A stretch of 64,000 nt of DNA. Source: Trichobilharzia szidati. Lineage: Eukaryota; Platyhelminthes; Trematoda; Strigeidida; Schistosomatidae. Positions within the stretch are counted from its first letter, which is position 1. Each line of letters opens with the position of its first letter. Under the pieces are notes generated by a model that saw only the letters and a list, made by a program, of their open reading frames with translations, was not told the origin of the DNA and did no database searches. The stretch spans positions 102,632,582 through 102,696,581 of the forward strand of contig OX235273.1 in assembly GCA_944472155.2 (NCBI GenBank), read 5' to 3'. Below are positions 49,501 through 59,919 of this stretch, piece after piece. Made by a program: the position numbers and the translations under genes.

Positions 49501-52500
49501 CTGACACCGACATTACGTCTACGCACCTCTAAGTACTGTGAGTCATTATTTCACCAATGCAACTATCCATACATGCATTTCATACGTGATGTATATTTTG
49601 CCATGTAATTATTGTGATTTTTCTCTTAGGTTCCGAGTGGAACCTAGGACTTGAAAGTCATCTCTCGACTTACACTCATTTCTGCAATCGTCTTGAGCAG
49701 ACTCCACGACTGATCACCACTTCACATCTCAACTTCATTTGAATTCAAGCTGCACTCCCCGCCTGTTTTGTGGTTGAAACGTTTTGTAAGGCATTTGAGG
49801 TAACCATGGACAGTCTCCTCATTGTGTGTCTAATCAATCTGTAATTTTTTCATGAATGTTTGTTGGGTGACAGGTTCTTGGTTGATTTGTTGACAGAGTT
49901 CAAATTTACGAATGCTTTCTAGGAAGACATTTGATCTTCGGCATCTAGGCAGAGAAGGGCGCTGCTGGTAAACGTCTGCAGTCATTTCTCGCAAATGGTT
50001 TAAGTGATACAGCAAAGTTTGTGACTGGCTCAGAAGAACTGAATCACTGTGGTTGAAACGGATCTCTGTGTATAGATACGTGAAGAAATTGATCACATTA
50101 AATTTCTCCTACTGAAATAAACTGGTGCATGTTGTTGATCTTCTCTGGAAAACAATCCATTTGCAATTCTCTGACAATATGTAACTCATATCACTCTTTT
50201 ACAAAGCAGCTGTTCACCATCTACGGGATTTCACCAGTTCTCTAACTAATGACAAGCAGTGATGTAAACTAATCCCACATCCGTTTATTCACTCAATATC
50301 ACCTACCCTCTAGGTGAATATGAAACAAATGTCCTGTGTATCCACTTGCGTGAGAGGTTCAGCGGTAGAATTCTCGCCAACCAATCACGTGGTTCCAAGA
50401 CCGACTCCCAACGGATACCTTTAAACTTACACCTCATCCTCTGAAATATCAATATTTCAAGTTCTCTGAGGCCATGTGCTTCACTCAGAGCTCAAGGCAT
50501 GCAAAACAAATATATACTTGTCACTCATAACTTTTGAATGACCTGGCCTTCTTCAATCTTATGTGCCTGCTAACCACTTCTATCAATATCCTCATATTTT
50601 CTTCACAGCTGTCAATGAATTCCTGACGAAATCAAATTCGACAAATGTACAAATATCTGAATTCAAAAATGCTGTTGGTAAGCGATAAGTTTTGTGCTTG
50701 CAATCCTGTTTCCCTCTGCTGTGAAGCAATTTCAAATACTGATAACACTTTGCAAAGTAAAACAGAGAAGACCTGTGTGTATATCTGCAGGAGACGCGTA
50801 ACTTCACCCATATAGCACGTGTTGAAAAGCTGTTGCATCGCACTTGGAAGGAAATTTCACGAGGATGAGATTATCATAGAATATTCAAGAGTTATTCTGT
50901 AAGGATTCGATTTCCTTCAAGTTTGATCGTAGTTTGAGATCAGTAAGAGAACCATTGCAGACAATCAAGGAGCACTCACTAGCTGTTCCTCCTTATTTCG
51001 AGGTTGTTCGACAGTACGCTGCCGCATTTTCATCGGTGATTGAGCCAAGGACCTGCAAGCTATGGGGACAAGCTTGTTAGACATTCAACCAATAGAGGCC
51101 ATAGTTCAGCGGCTCTTGAATTCCAGCAAGTAGTACTGCGTGATTTTATCGCATCCGCCAGCCAATGTCGTAGGCGAGTATTTGTCGTCACATTCCAAAT
51201 GGTGAACCCCGTTAGTCGAGACTCGTCACTAGAACTCCAGTCAACTTCGTCTTCAGTCAGTCACTAGCAAGCGTCATGACCTGAAGGTCCTAGGTCCCAC
51301 CGCCAACAGGTGGGTTCATGCGTGTGTACTGTGTGTAAATCGCAAACTAGGAATGGACAACCAGCTGACCAGTACTCCCAGCTACCTCTCAATGATTCTC
51401 TTACTGATATCAACCCGTGATCCAAACATGGAGCAAATCGAATCCCTGCAAACTAAATCTTGGGAGTTAAGCCAGTTGTCTACGGAACATTTCATCACGG
51501 TTATCATTTCTATTTAAATGGTTTATTCACGGCAGACGTATTCTTATCATGTTGAGTCATGAAAAGTGTCACAAATGTGAACTATGTTTAATCAGTGTAA
51601 GGAGATGACAAAAGCGATGAAGTAGCAAGTGAAGAAAGGACGAATCAACTAGACAATCCAGGGTGGATCACAAAATCCTGCTGTACGCATCAATAAGGCA
51701 CCTGTTGTTCAATCTCTGCTGCTTCTCTATGTCGTGGTATCCAACTCTTACTGTTTTTCTGCCATTTGGAAGGCTACCACGCAGTCATTCACCAAATGAG
51801 AATAATTTTCGAACATGTTCATAAATCCTCTTTGTATGTACCCTCTCAGTTCTTCCCTTATACACTGTGCTGCAAGTACAAGTAAATGAATGAATGCAGT
51901 TCCAGGTTTCGTGAGGCACTCTCACATCCATATTCGTTTCCCTGAAAGTGTTCTTCGTATTGTGGACTACTACTACCCTCACTAATCTAATACTACAGCT
52001 ACTTCTGATTTCGCAGTGGGACACGCTACGGCAATACATGTGTTCTGCGGTCGGCGAATATCTCGTAAACTCATTCTGTCGCCTTAACTGAATTGCAATG
52101 TGAAGAATGCATTCTTCTTTCGTAAAATTATTTCAATCGAATTCTCATTATTTCACTAGGAATATTTACTGATAAACCTAGCGGGGTATCCATAACCGGT
52201 GGCTATTTGGCGAATTCGACCTAATTATTCACCGATCAACTCTTGAGAACACACGATCCAGGGGCCGGTAAGAAGAAGCATTGACTGGATTTCTTTTGTA
52301 GTGAAATAGGAGAGAAGTTGTTAAGTGTTGAATAATGACCTGTCCAAGTCGACATCTGTTAAATCCCATTTGATCATATATAGCCATCTTTATTTCTTAG
52401 TAAGACTCAAGTCTTAGGCATGTCCATTTGATTCTGTTCGCTAAAGTTGTCTTCATCTCACTCCATGATTCTCCATTAGCCTCCGTTTACTCCACACACC

Positions 52501-55500
52501 ATCTTCGCAATTTCACCTTCTGACGCTCAACTCATCGTTCTAAGTTCGGGTTTCGTTCGACGGCTGGCATGGCGCACAATTCCACTAAACTGTCTTTTCA
52601 GCGTGTGTCCGATTCATTTCTATTTCCCCTGTCTATTTGTTTGGCCACAGGTTCTTGATTGGTTCGTTGCTAGAGTTTCCTGTCGCTCATCCATTTAAAC
52701 TACCTGATCTTCAGTACGGAGTGAGAGAGAAGTCTGTAGTAGCCTGTTGATAACACGTCAAGTCTCTCAACTGTGAAGAAGAACTGAACGACTTGACAGT
52801 ACCACTGAAATTCCGAATCTTGTTCTTTGTGGTTAGTGCAGGAGATTTACAAAGTCATTTCAGAGTAATGCAGGTCTGCCCCTCGACTCCAAACCTGACC
52901 AGCTTTGACATCTCCATCCGTGCCAACTGGATGTAGCTGAAACGATGCTGAAAGTAGCAACTTCCTTCAAATTTCCCCAACTGACAGTGATTGGTGTTTC
53001 CTGTTTGTCTTGTTGCTGGTGGTGGTGTTTTTCGGTTATCCTCTTTACCGCTATTCTCTACATGTTCATTTGAAACCTTGTCTTCGCTACATGCCTCTTC
53101 TACCAGCTTGTTGCATTTCGCCAGTAGAACCTCTGATGTGTCTGTAATATCTGTGTGAACTAAATTGAATAGTTTGAGTTGATTCTCTGCTTGATTTTCA
53201 CTCTCACACGTGGAATAAACATCTCACCATCACATCTTGAGTCCTTTTTCAGTTTGGCTTTATTTTATCAATCAAATATTTGAAAAGTCTTCAAATCTCC
53301 CTCTGTCTGTTCCTCTCACAATCAATTAGGCCACCTGATATGTTGGTTGCATTGCAGACTTGATTAATAAAATTCACTCTGTACAAGCAACGCAGACCAG
53401 ACGTAGTACAGTCATTTCTACCTAGTGCTCAACTAGAGGATCAATCGCTCCGTTAAAGGAGCTGGATCACGAGCCAGTAAAGCTCAGTGATAACGTCCTT
53501 GACTGTGGGTAGCGTTGGGTGACCGGGAGTTCGAATCTCAGAAGAGAAACGAGTTGTTGCTTCAAGATTGCAGGTAGGTCATTGCTGAGTGATGAATACC
53601 TGACTCCAAAATAAGCAGAACACCTGAGTGTCAGACTGAGCTTTCTGCCTGCCAATCGCCTCCAACCGAAGCATGACATTTATTCGTATCATGAATCACA
53701 TAATCCAGACACAAACACTGAAATATGAAGGAGGAGAAATAGTCAATATGCTATTTAAATATTCACCTGTTTCTACGAAGACATCTGCTCAATTATTATT
53801 TCCCCCTGACATTATTTCACATGTTTAGTTCAAATGATTTCTGCATTACAAACGTTTGAGAAGCTCAGAATTGACAGGTTTCCCAGTAAGTTCAAATTTC
53901 ACCCATACAGTAATGAATACATTTATGTTTAGACCAGTTACCATTGAGTATTATGCGCACAGCTGTCAATACAATGCTTCGAGAGGCTTTTCATAAATTT
54001 GGTAAGTGATTTAGAGGTAAATTACATACTTTTCATTTTCCTCGTAGATAAGTATTTAGCTGTCTTGTAATTACTATTTCCATTATTATTAATATTATTA
54101 CTATTACTATTATTGTCATTATTACTCACTCATGTACTCCTTCAGTTCTGAGGCGAATATACAGCCTGAGATGTGTACTTCATTATTGGTCTCGGCTCTC
54201 TCTCCCTCTGCAACCAATCTCGATTATTCCCGAAAACGACACTGACCACGACAAGCTTTCATTCCGTCCCCATCTAATCTTCTCGGCGTCAATCTAGGAA
54301 GCCAGCTCACCACGTCTCTTCCTATTCAGATTCCACTCGAGAGCTTGGCGTGTGTGGTACTAGTCAGTCAGTCAACTTCTTGAAGTACATTTAATGCATC
54401 CCAATTATCTTCGGAATATTTGTTGAGCGTTAGTTACCCGCCTGTTAGTCCGATGACAGAGCTCCTAATTGCTGATTCTTTTCAGCCGGCCATCTGATCT
54501 TCAATATGGTGCTAAAAAGGACAGCCGTTGATAAAATTCTGCAGTAGTCTGTTGGAAATGCTTTTGTTTGTACTCCAAATTCCTAACGCATGCAGAAGAA
54601 GTGAGTTAGCATTGATGTTTACGCTGAGTAGTACAGTAGATTCACAAACTAAACTTTGAGGAATGAAGTTCTATCACGCCTCTCCTATTCGGGTTTTGAA
54701 ATCGTTATGCATCCATACTATAGTGGAAAGAATCCCGCTCCACCTAGTGAAAGAAAGTATTTCTCTTGGATTACTCTCTCTGATAGTGGTCGTCTACTGC
54801 TGTCGTTAACCGGCTATCGTAAACCTTTCTATCTCCCTTAATTCGGCCTGAAATCCTGTTACTGATGCTCTCCTCAGTCTGCCGCTTTGATATATATACA
54901 TATCTGAGTGTGTCCGAAAATGAGGCATATATCTTCTTTGTGCGTCGGCGGCACAGTGGATAGGGTGCTCGCCCTTCTTGCAACATGGTCCGATGTTCGA
55001 TCCGCGACCGATGCGCACCTGATAGCAACGGTCCGCATGCTAAATTTGGGCTACCAATTTCACATGCTGAAAATTTTATACTTGTACTAAAATACTGTGC
55101 GGAATCAAGCTATAATAAAAAGCTCAAATCTTCCATCAGTTCAATGTTTGATGGTCTTATGATTACTCACAGTCTGTTGCACAGTCCAGTCATCCACGAC
55201 CACTAAGATAATCGGTGATAGCTCTTAGCCTTGCCTTACTCCTATCTACACTACAACGCTTGGATGGGCATTGAAATAAGAATTACCTGGAATAGGGCTG
55301 ATGACGTTTACTTGGATTCGTGAATGAAGTTTAAGCATGTTTGCGGCACCACACTTTGAGGTGCTCAGCCAACTTTCAAATTACTTCGTAGTCGATGATC
55401 TTGATGGTCTTCTTCTTACAAGCTCGTCGTTCTATGCTGTGTTCGATGACAATCATTGGAGTTGTCATTTCATCTACGCATGGCTTTCCACATTCACGGT

Positions 55501-57004
55501 AATGGCGTTAGCACTTCCACTAGGGCACCTAGGTCCATCGCCAGTGCTTCTTGAATACTACATCGGATTTCCAACGCCTTCGTATAACTTTCTGGTCTTC
55601 AAGTCCTTTGATTTTGTTAAACAATCAGAATTCACTGGCACTTCTGTTGCATAGCCTGTCAAACTGCTACAAGTAACACACATGCGAAAATTATCTTCCA
55701 ACAATGCCGAAAGACATCTCCGCCTGATAAAATCTGTGAAATTATTCAACAAAATAATAACCTGTGTCAAAAATACAAAACTACATCAAAAATGTCTTCC
55801 GGTAGCTATGCAGTCAAAATACTTCTCAGGTACAACAAAATTAACTGTCCAGTCACAATTGCAAGTTACCTGAAAGTCAGTGAGAATATTCACAGAAAGA
55901 TGAGGCTTAATCGAAACAGAAACGATGAATAGATATACAATTTGACAACCAGTCACGACAAATAAGGTTGGCTATCAACAGATACAATTACAAGAGAATT
56001 CAAATAAGTTCATTTCATATTGAACATTTTCGTAAGACGATTTTGTCTTGAAGGGAAACAGACAATTACATGCATCGAAAATTCGCGATGCATAGGGACA
56101 ACACCAACCAACGCAAGCTGTGAGCATGTATCCTCATATCTGACTTGTTGAACCACATTGGACATGAATCCTCAACCACAAGAAATCTAAGCAACTCCGT
56201 AAGATTTTATTTTGATAAATCACACATTGTTTTACAGTAATATTAATATATGACGTTTCGTAGACTATCACGCCTCATGAATTCTGACATCCAACACTTC
56301 AGGATGTTTTGTGCTACTTCCAATTGAAATAAATCAAATGGCCAATTCTTGAAACGTATTCTGATGCTTGATGTTGACTTGCTGCAGGACGACGTTGTCT
56401 GGAATTCTGATGAGAAATTATGATCAATAAGGTGCACTCGGTTGGAAGTGAGAAGAGATACTCACCGATGAGATGGCCTGGTTGTTGTACAAAAAATCAC
56501 GAAGAAGCAAAAGTTAGAATTTACAGGTTGGATCTGGTGGCTGAATGTCCAATCAGCTTCCCTTGTTTACCAAGGGGTCGAGTGTTTGCAACACAGTAGT
56601 GTGTGTGCTGCTGATGAGTTCAAAATCAGGACAAAACGACCAGCTGTCCAGTACTCTCACCTGTTTTCCAGTGGTTCTGTAACTGATGTCAATCAGTAGT
56701 CTGATTGAAACATGTTAAATGCATGCTAATTGACTCTTGTAAATTGTGTCAATCCACAACTGTGTATAAATATCATTCCATCTTTTTAACCAGGTAGGAA
56801 AGATAAATGAAACACAGTGAACATGGACTGTTCATCAACTGACAAATTTTATTCTTTGATGGTGGTGGTGCTGTATTACTAATTAGTAGTAATAAACATT
56901 TTCTCTTTTTCAAAACAGTTCTACCAACAACCAGTCGTTGTGTCTTTCATATAATCCACTTCTGTGATTCAAGTTTATCATTTGGACACACACACGACGA
57001 TTGA
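34539..57004 (+). CDS. Secreted protein encoded by 14 short symmetric exons (micro-exon-gene-like)
   Basis: Exons: 34539-34590 (52), 35564-35605 (42), 36403-36465 (63), 37601-37663 (63), 39556-39612 (57), 40424-40489 (66), 42173-42241 (69), 45673-45726 (54), 48686-48748 (63), 49191-49244 (54), 50609-50677 (69), 53829-53885 (57), 53933-54001 (69), and probably 56919-57004 with TGA. Every internal exon is a multiple of three and every junction is phase 1, GT-AG, with open frame throughout; chance agreement is very unlikely. The product is about 287 residues: signal peptide MIKKHCLILPFVWTLFQ with likely cleavage near VLC/NEL, then a largely helical, charged body with sequons NVT, NDS and NST and few cysteines. 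No known domain is recognised. Symmetric short exons behind a signal exon are the hallmark of schistosome MEGs, so exon-skipping isoforms are expected. Exons here are longer than the classic 6-36 nt. Additional tiny exons may be missed; the last exon is the weakest part. Confidence 0.75.
36525..36790 (-). mobile_element. Ribozyme-like retroposon in intron 3, minus strand
   Basis: CTCCGATTGATATTAGTTGG (family tail reversed), CACCTATTTCATCC, GGCTGACCAATAAGCTCTGA and CTTCTGCCTATTTGTCAC follow in the order of the family, with many substitutions. Confidence 0.45.
37840..38080. mobile_element. Head-to-head ribozyme-like retroposon in intron 4
   Basis: The left arm is reversed (GTTTGATCACGGATTGATGT, CAGTAGTTTCACCCTAGTTT). 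The right arm is forward (GTACTGACAATGAGTGCC, GATGAAAGAGCTGTCCAGTA, ACTGACATCAATCTGCGAAC). The centre is short, GAAGTTCGAACTTCAG, itself palindromic. Confidence 0.6.
39025..39345 (-). mobile_element. Ribozyme-like retroposon and Sm-alpha-like 3' fragment in intron 4
   Basis: On the reverse strand GCCAATGAGTCCCAAACTAG then GACGTGACAGTCAGCTG preserves the AATGAGTCCCAAACTAGGAC stem II almost perfectly. Next to it 39180-39340 matches the Sm-alpha-like 3' part (GCATCCTGCACTCCACTGCT on the reverse strand). Confidence 0.5.
40005..40076 (-). repeat. tRNA-like head of a SINE (72 nt), minus strand
   Basis: The reverse strand starts GCGTCGG and ends CCGACGC, a perfect 7-bp acceptor-like pair. Inside are GAG-TGGTTAGGA-CTC (D-arm like), GACC-GTGCACAT-GGTC (anticodon-arm like) and GGGG-TTTGATC-CCCT (T-arm). 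The body continues to about 39890. A second, diverged copy is at 54942-55100 (+). Because the body is shared, this is a SINE head, not a functional tRNA gene. It lies in intron 5. Confidence 0.6.
41480..41970 (+). other. Two adjacent unrecognised ORFs in intron 6
   Basis: Frames 41483-41692 (begins MPIKMSSNPNVYTVVCRHEE) and 41696-42043 (contains SDAMRDLYTLWNVNVLDELS) are longer than most chance frames in this AT-rich DNA and nearly abut. Neither has exon-type boundaries fitting the phase of the host gene with a short length. A decayed retroelement or retrocopy is possible. Confidence 0.3.
42028..42106. repeat. Imperfect (GATA)n/(CATA)n repeat
   Basis: Interrupted GATA and CATA units just upstream of exon 7. 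Confidence 0.85.
43150..43310 (+). mobile_element. Sm-alpha-like SINE 3' fragment
   Basis: TTCACCACCCACCGAATCAC, AGTCGACATAGAGACAAAGG and CCCGATCAATCAACAGGAAA follow the 3' half of the SINE at 10255-10512. The ribozyme part is absent. Confidence 0.45.
45795..46020 (-). mobile_element. Ribozyme-like retroposon in intron 8, minus strand, decayed
   Basis: CAGTACGCACCTACCGAGTT, CTTTCGGTTACAAGACG and GATCCGTGAATTCCAACTTC on the plus strand match the reversed head and body of the family. Confidence 0.45.
46264..46389 (+). other. Candidate extra exon (126 nt) in intron 8
   Basis: TTGTCTCCTAG precedes and GTAGAT follows a 126-nt open stretch in the same phase 1-1 as the real exons, encoding MSDVFEDIQERRFSDMYCAE and an acidic end. 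It lies in the segment absent from the 30.75-33.9 kb arm and adjoins a 200-bp sequence repeated at 47.6-47.8 kb, so a transposon origin is equally possible. Confidence 0.3.
46480..46660 (+). repeat. Direct repeat with 47600-47785
   Basis: ATGCAATAAACTCTGCTGAG ... TTGGTAGTATTTTTACTTAA recurs at 47690-47780 as ATGCAATAAATTCTGCTGAG ... TTGGTAGTATTTTCACTTGA, followed in both by CTCGGTGGGACC. Both copies read VHFLNTV in one frame. Family unknown. Confidence 0.7.
46640..47480 (-). mobile_element. Non-LTR RT plus C-terminal remnant in intron 8, minus strand
   Basis: Minus-strand frames: WIDFQKAFEVKTETTS (RT motif with F-x-KAF), NTMCQVIHNGNLDES (decayed C-K-VHGGxLT), then LSQRTNQELITQQICRRKCR and WIGHRLIRLLGDMAHQ of the tail. 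Antisense to the host gene. Confidence 0.65.
49625..50095 (-). mobile_element. RTE-like 3' end in intron 10, minus strand
   Basis: It starts at GGTTCCGAGTGGAACCTAGG; minus-strand frame INQEPVTQQTFMKKLQID matches RTNQEPIVKQIGRKKWR. Antisense to the host gene; the first 200 bp are shared with 30745-30985. Confidence 0.6.
50348..50420 (+). repeat. tRNA-Gly-like sequence
   Basis: GCGTGAGAGGTTCAGCGGTA GAATTCTCGCC closely follows the 5' half of eukaryotic tRNA-Gly(GCC) (GGTTCAGTGGTAGAATTCTCGCC), but the anticodon loop and T-arm (GGTTCCAAGACCG) are degenerate. It is a pseudogene or SINE head. Confidence 0.5.
50925..51430. mobile_element. Head-to-head ribozyme-like retroposon in intron 11
   Basis: The reversed left arm (GTTTGATCGTAGTTTGAGAT, ACTAGCTGTTCCTCCTTATT) mirrors the right arm (GTGTACTGTGTGTAAATCGC, AACTAGGAATGGACAACCAG, CTGACCAGTACTCCC, ACTGATATCAACCCGTGATC). 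It is the longest of the four mirrored copies. Confidence 0.6.
52385..53110 (-). mobile_element. RTE-like C-terminal remnant in intron 11, minus strand
   Basis: It aligns along its length with 18486-19140 (GGTTCTTGATTGGTTCGTTG, GTGTGTCCGATTCATTTCTA). Many stops. Antisense to the host gene. Confidence 0.6.
53470..53690 (+). repeat. tRNA-headed SINE
   Basis: GCCAGTAAAGCTCAGTGATA (A-box-like), then GACCGGGAGTTCGAATCTCA (B-box), followed by GATGAATACCTGACTCC and a unique body. Confidence 0.5.
54125..54840 (-). mobile_element. RTE-like C-terminal remnant in the last intron, minus strand
   Basis: It aligns by eye with 18486-19140 (CCATCTGATCTTCAATATGG, GCAGTAGTCTGTTGGAAATG). Heavily decayed; antisense to the host gene. 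Confidence 0.55.
54942..55100 (+). repeat. tRNA-headed SINE, second copy of the 40005 family
   Basis: The head GCGTCGGCGGCACAGTGGAT to CGACCGATGCGC is followed by the body GGCTACCAATTTCACATGCT GAAAATT, matching the minus-strand copy at 39890-40076. Confidence 0.6.
55180..55560 (-). mobile_element. Reverse transcriptase remnant, minus strand
   Basis: A minus-strand reading gives IGVRQG-x-ELSPIIL near 55210-55260, an RT GVRQGCPLSP motif, preceded by decayed sequence. It is a single motif, so only a tentative call. Confidence 0.4.
56510..56710 (+). mobile_element. Ribozyme-like retroposon, plus strand, with intact CTGATGAG box
   Basis: GAAGCAAAAGTTAGAATTTA, CTGGTGGCTGAATGTCC, then CTGATGAGTTC at about 56608, AAAATCAGGACAAAACGACC, CAGCTGTC, CAGTACTCTC and the ACTGATGTCAATCAGTAGTC tail. 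The GAAA strand is altered to CAAAA. Confidence 0.6.
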
Positions 57005-57339
57005 AACCGACGGGTTATTGTCTAAACTGAGGAGACCGATCTATGCCTTCCACCGTGTAGCTGACCAAAACTTCCATCAGCAATACACACTAGAGAACTG
57101 TCCCGACACTCGTAAAACGACAGTTGTTTGCGATGAAATCTCAGATAGAACTGAATATTGATAACATATCAAAAAGCGAAATTACCTCAACAATCCTGAT
57201 AGGCAGTGATTCACATCTTATTCGCAATCAGTTGCAAACCGAGCACTGTACAACCGTAAGAATCACCTGGAACCAATTAAATCCCTACAAACCAACATTT
57301 GAATATCAATGAGATGCTCATTAGTGACTTGGCCTATTC

Positions 57340-57660
57340 AGGTAGGTAGTTGCCTGGGGTTCTAGTGAGAAGTCGTGATCAGTAGGGTGCAGCAGGTCGG
57401 GCGTGAGGACAAATACTCGCCGAAGACATTGGCTAGGGGTCGCGCTATATCGTGAAATGGCAGAAGTTAGAATTCATGGACCACTAAATTGGGTCCCAGG
57501 AGCTTAAAAAAGGTATAAGAGCTCGCCTTGTAACCAGAAGGTCCTAGGTCCGAATCCCGGTGTGTTCGAACTGCTGAAGAGTCCCAAACTAGGACGAAGC
57601 AGATGTCAATTACCCCCAGGTTATCCAATGGTTCTCTAACTGATGTCAGCTAATGACGAA
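57340..57660 (+). mobile_element. Ribozyme-like retroposon, plus strand, nearly complete
   Basis: The body GTCGCGCTATATCGTGAAAT, TTAGAATTCATGGACCACTA, tRNA-like B-box AGGTCCGAATCCCGG, then CTGAAGAGTCCCAAACTAGG, ACGAAGCAGATGTC and tail. It is one of the best copies for the stem II sequence GTCCCAAACTAGGAC. Confidence 0.6.
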
Positions 57661-59204
57661 AATCCTGTAACCAATCAAATCCCTACAAACAAACACTTGA
57701 ATATCAAAAGAATATTGCCAGCAATGCAAGATCGAAAGTTGGTCAGCAACAGACACGCACCAAACACTCCTAACAGACACTTTCAGACACACTCAAAATT
57801 CACAGGGCGAACCTTGATCTCATTCAAACACAAAATCAGTAGAAGAAGGAGAAATTGTCAATGTTATCACACAACGACAAAGAGATGCACTGAAATTACA
57901 GATCGAACAGTAAGAAAGACAACTACTGAGAATTAAGTCAACAGATGACACGCGGATGTCGAGACTGTGATATACAGTCTAAGAGAAAAACGGCTAATAA
58001 TTACGAAGTTAGTAGGAATGTCTCAGTAAACAACAATACTGCAATAAAGTCGGTAGAAGATGTGTTTCCCAAACAATCATCGCGTTACAATCACCACTAT
58101 CAAACTCTAATATATCGCTCGTTCGTGAATAAATCCAGTTGAGTATGTCTGTGGTGCACTAAGCGAAGTCACTGAAAAATGACATTGATAAAATTAAAAC
58201 AGGACATGGGCAAGTGAAATGGCCTTCTCTATGGAAGAACTAGCTTCGTACGGCAATATTCACAATACTTCAGTCTCGTAGTCATCCAATATAAAACCAA
58301 ATTGACCTGATGCTTGGCAAATAGATAGAGGAGGATGTGTACAGATAATTCCTTAGAAAATACATCGAGATACACACACAACGCGCAAGTCCGAATGAGT
58401 TATCCTAGTTAATATGTAATTAGGCACATGCTTATTGTCTACAGTTCAAAACGGAAATGTCTTTTCCTGAAGTCACAATTCAAAATGGGTCGTGGCTATT
58501 GAAGTCTTCCACCTCAGACTAACGAGAACCATGAAACGGACTTCTACTGCTGCTGCCACCCTCTACTCATCACTTTAAAACTGAGTGTTTATTGACGCTG
58601 AAGTGGAGGATGAGCTAGCCAGTCATCTAGGTGTAACACTTCTCTGTGCATTTGTAAGTGTAGCTGTTCCTGGAGAGGAATCTTTGTACAGGGCGAACAA
58701 ATAGAGGCTGCGTAACAGACTCACCACGCAGCATCTTCTTCCGTTGCACGAAACAGACCAAACAAAAGACGGAAGAAGCTCTATCTCATCTCATTCGATC
58801 TTTGATAATTATGACGATGATAGCAATCAATAAGAGGTCACTTCATTCACTTATCTAGGTAGGCAGCTTCCTTTCAACTACATGCGGTGTGGCGTGTACT
58901 ACTGAAAACAGTTATCGGCAGTATATGAAGAGACATTGTCGTGTATGAAAACATCAGACAGCAGGAGGATAGATTCGATGTCAAAGAGAGGGAGAGAGCG
59001 AATGATTCAGAGTTCCGAAGTGACATGGGAGACGTGAAAGTAACACAAAGAAACACAATATAAAATTAAAGGCAGAAGTAGCCCAACACTGAAGAACTGA
59101 GCAAGTGTTGATTTGAAGATGAGTGTTACATCATTTCGTGATATAGCGACGCCGAATTCAAAATAAACATTCCTTACTTAGTCTCTCATCTCTTACCGTT
59201 ACAA

Positions 59205-59755
59205 TCGGTGTCGCTGCCTCCAGACGACAAAGATACAGTGGTCGGCTTCTTTTGCGGAAGGACACACACGGAGATTCTCGCGTAATTTTGAGGCTATCGC
59301 TGAATCGGTAGGTGTTGAGTGTCCGATGGCGAAAGTGGTCGTGATGAGACTCGTGCTGAGAGGTCGAACGAAGACAGATTACAACAGTGTGTTGTGGTCA
59401 GGTGAGAAGGAGACCTGGTAGGCGTTGGTTGAACAGTTGATAGCAGAGTTCAACAGCCCTACGGAATGGCAGCTGTCGATGAAGCAGTTCCATCTCGTGA
59501 AGCTGACATCAGGTGGATACCTGTTTGTGTTGGCGGTGAAGCAGACGAATCTACTAGGTCACGCAGTCCCCACATTGCATGAAGTGTCGAAGTCGCAGCC
59601 ATCGGCGTCTCAGTTCATCGGGAGTGTTCCAGGACACAGTTCTCAACAACTACAACTGGTTAACACAGCACAACCATTCATGAACAGTCACCGGTGAGCT
59701 AGCATAGGTGACCAGGCAGCTGCAGAACACAACGGTAGCAGCAATAGAGTCACTG
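59205..59755 (+). mobile_element. LTR-retrotransposon gag-like fragment
   Basis: The frame reads SRNFEAIAESVGVECPMAKV, VLRGRTKTDYNSVLWSGEKE, a TAG at 59419-59421, then ALVEQLIAEFNSPTEWQLSM and NLLGHAVPTLHE. The pattern fits a retroelement gag capsid region. It is GC-richer than its surroundings. Similarity to the minus-strand copy at 63614-64000 is almost complete, including the in-frame TAG. It is a defective fragment. Confidence 0.55.
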
Positions 59756-59919
59756 AGCAGGTATCATCTTGATACCACCGTTGAAAATGAACACCACTGT
59801 TGCTGCTACTGGCACTGAAATTTCAAATCGCAAGCTTGTCACTGTTTCTTCCGCCGTAATGCAAAAGAATCAAATGAGTAAGAATTTCGTGGAAAGCTGA
59901 TACTCTGTGTTCAATGCGT

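Larger units (their letters stand above)
44290..49830. repeat. Right arm of a large inverted duplication (with 30750-33900)
   Basis: Blocks collinear with the reverse complement of 30750-33900: RTE fragment 44310-44640, 45040-45250, exon 8, 45540-45660, 48380-48680, exon 9, exon 10 and flanks to 49830. The region 45.73-48.3 kb has extra sequence not present in the other arm. Similarity covers introns as well as exons. Confidence 0.8.

Noticed and set aside
50348..50420. Functional tRNA-Gly gene
   Set aside because: Only the 5' half matches; the anticodon loop and T-arm do not pair properly and no terminator-like T-run follows.
56211..56250. Possible short last exon after GTTTTACAG at 56219 for the short-exon gene
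   Set aside because: The sequence belongs to a repeat also forming the palindrome at 21241-21748, so the acceptor-like site is probably incidental.
58128..58133. AATAAA as polyadenylation signal of the short-exon gene
   Set aside because: It lies 1.1 kb beyond the proposed stop, past a retroposon. It cannot be tied to the gene without RNA evidence, so it is not listed as a feature.
57643..58142. Basic, Lys/Arg/Thr-rich ORFs downstream of the last proposed exon
   Set aside because: Composition follows the AC-rich DNA, and similar sequence recurs beside other repeats (for example 37260-37430). No coding signature.
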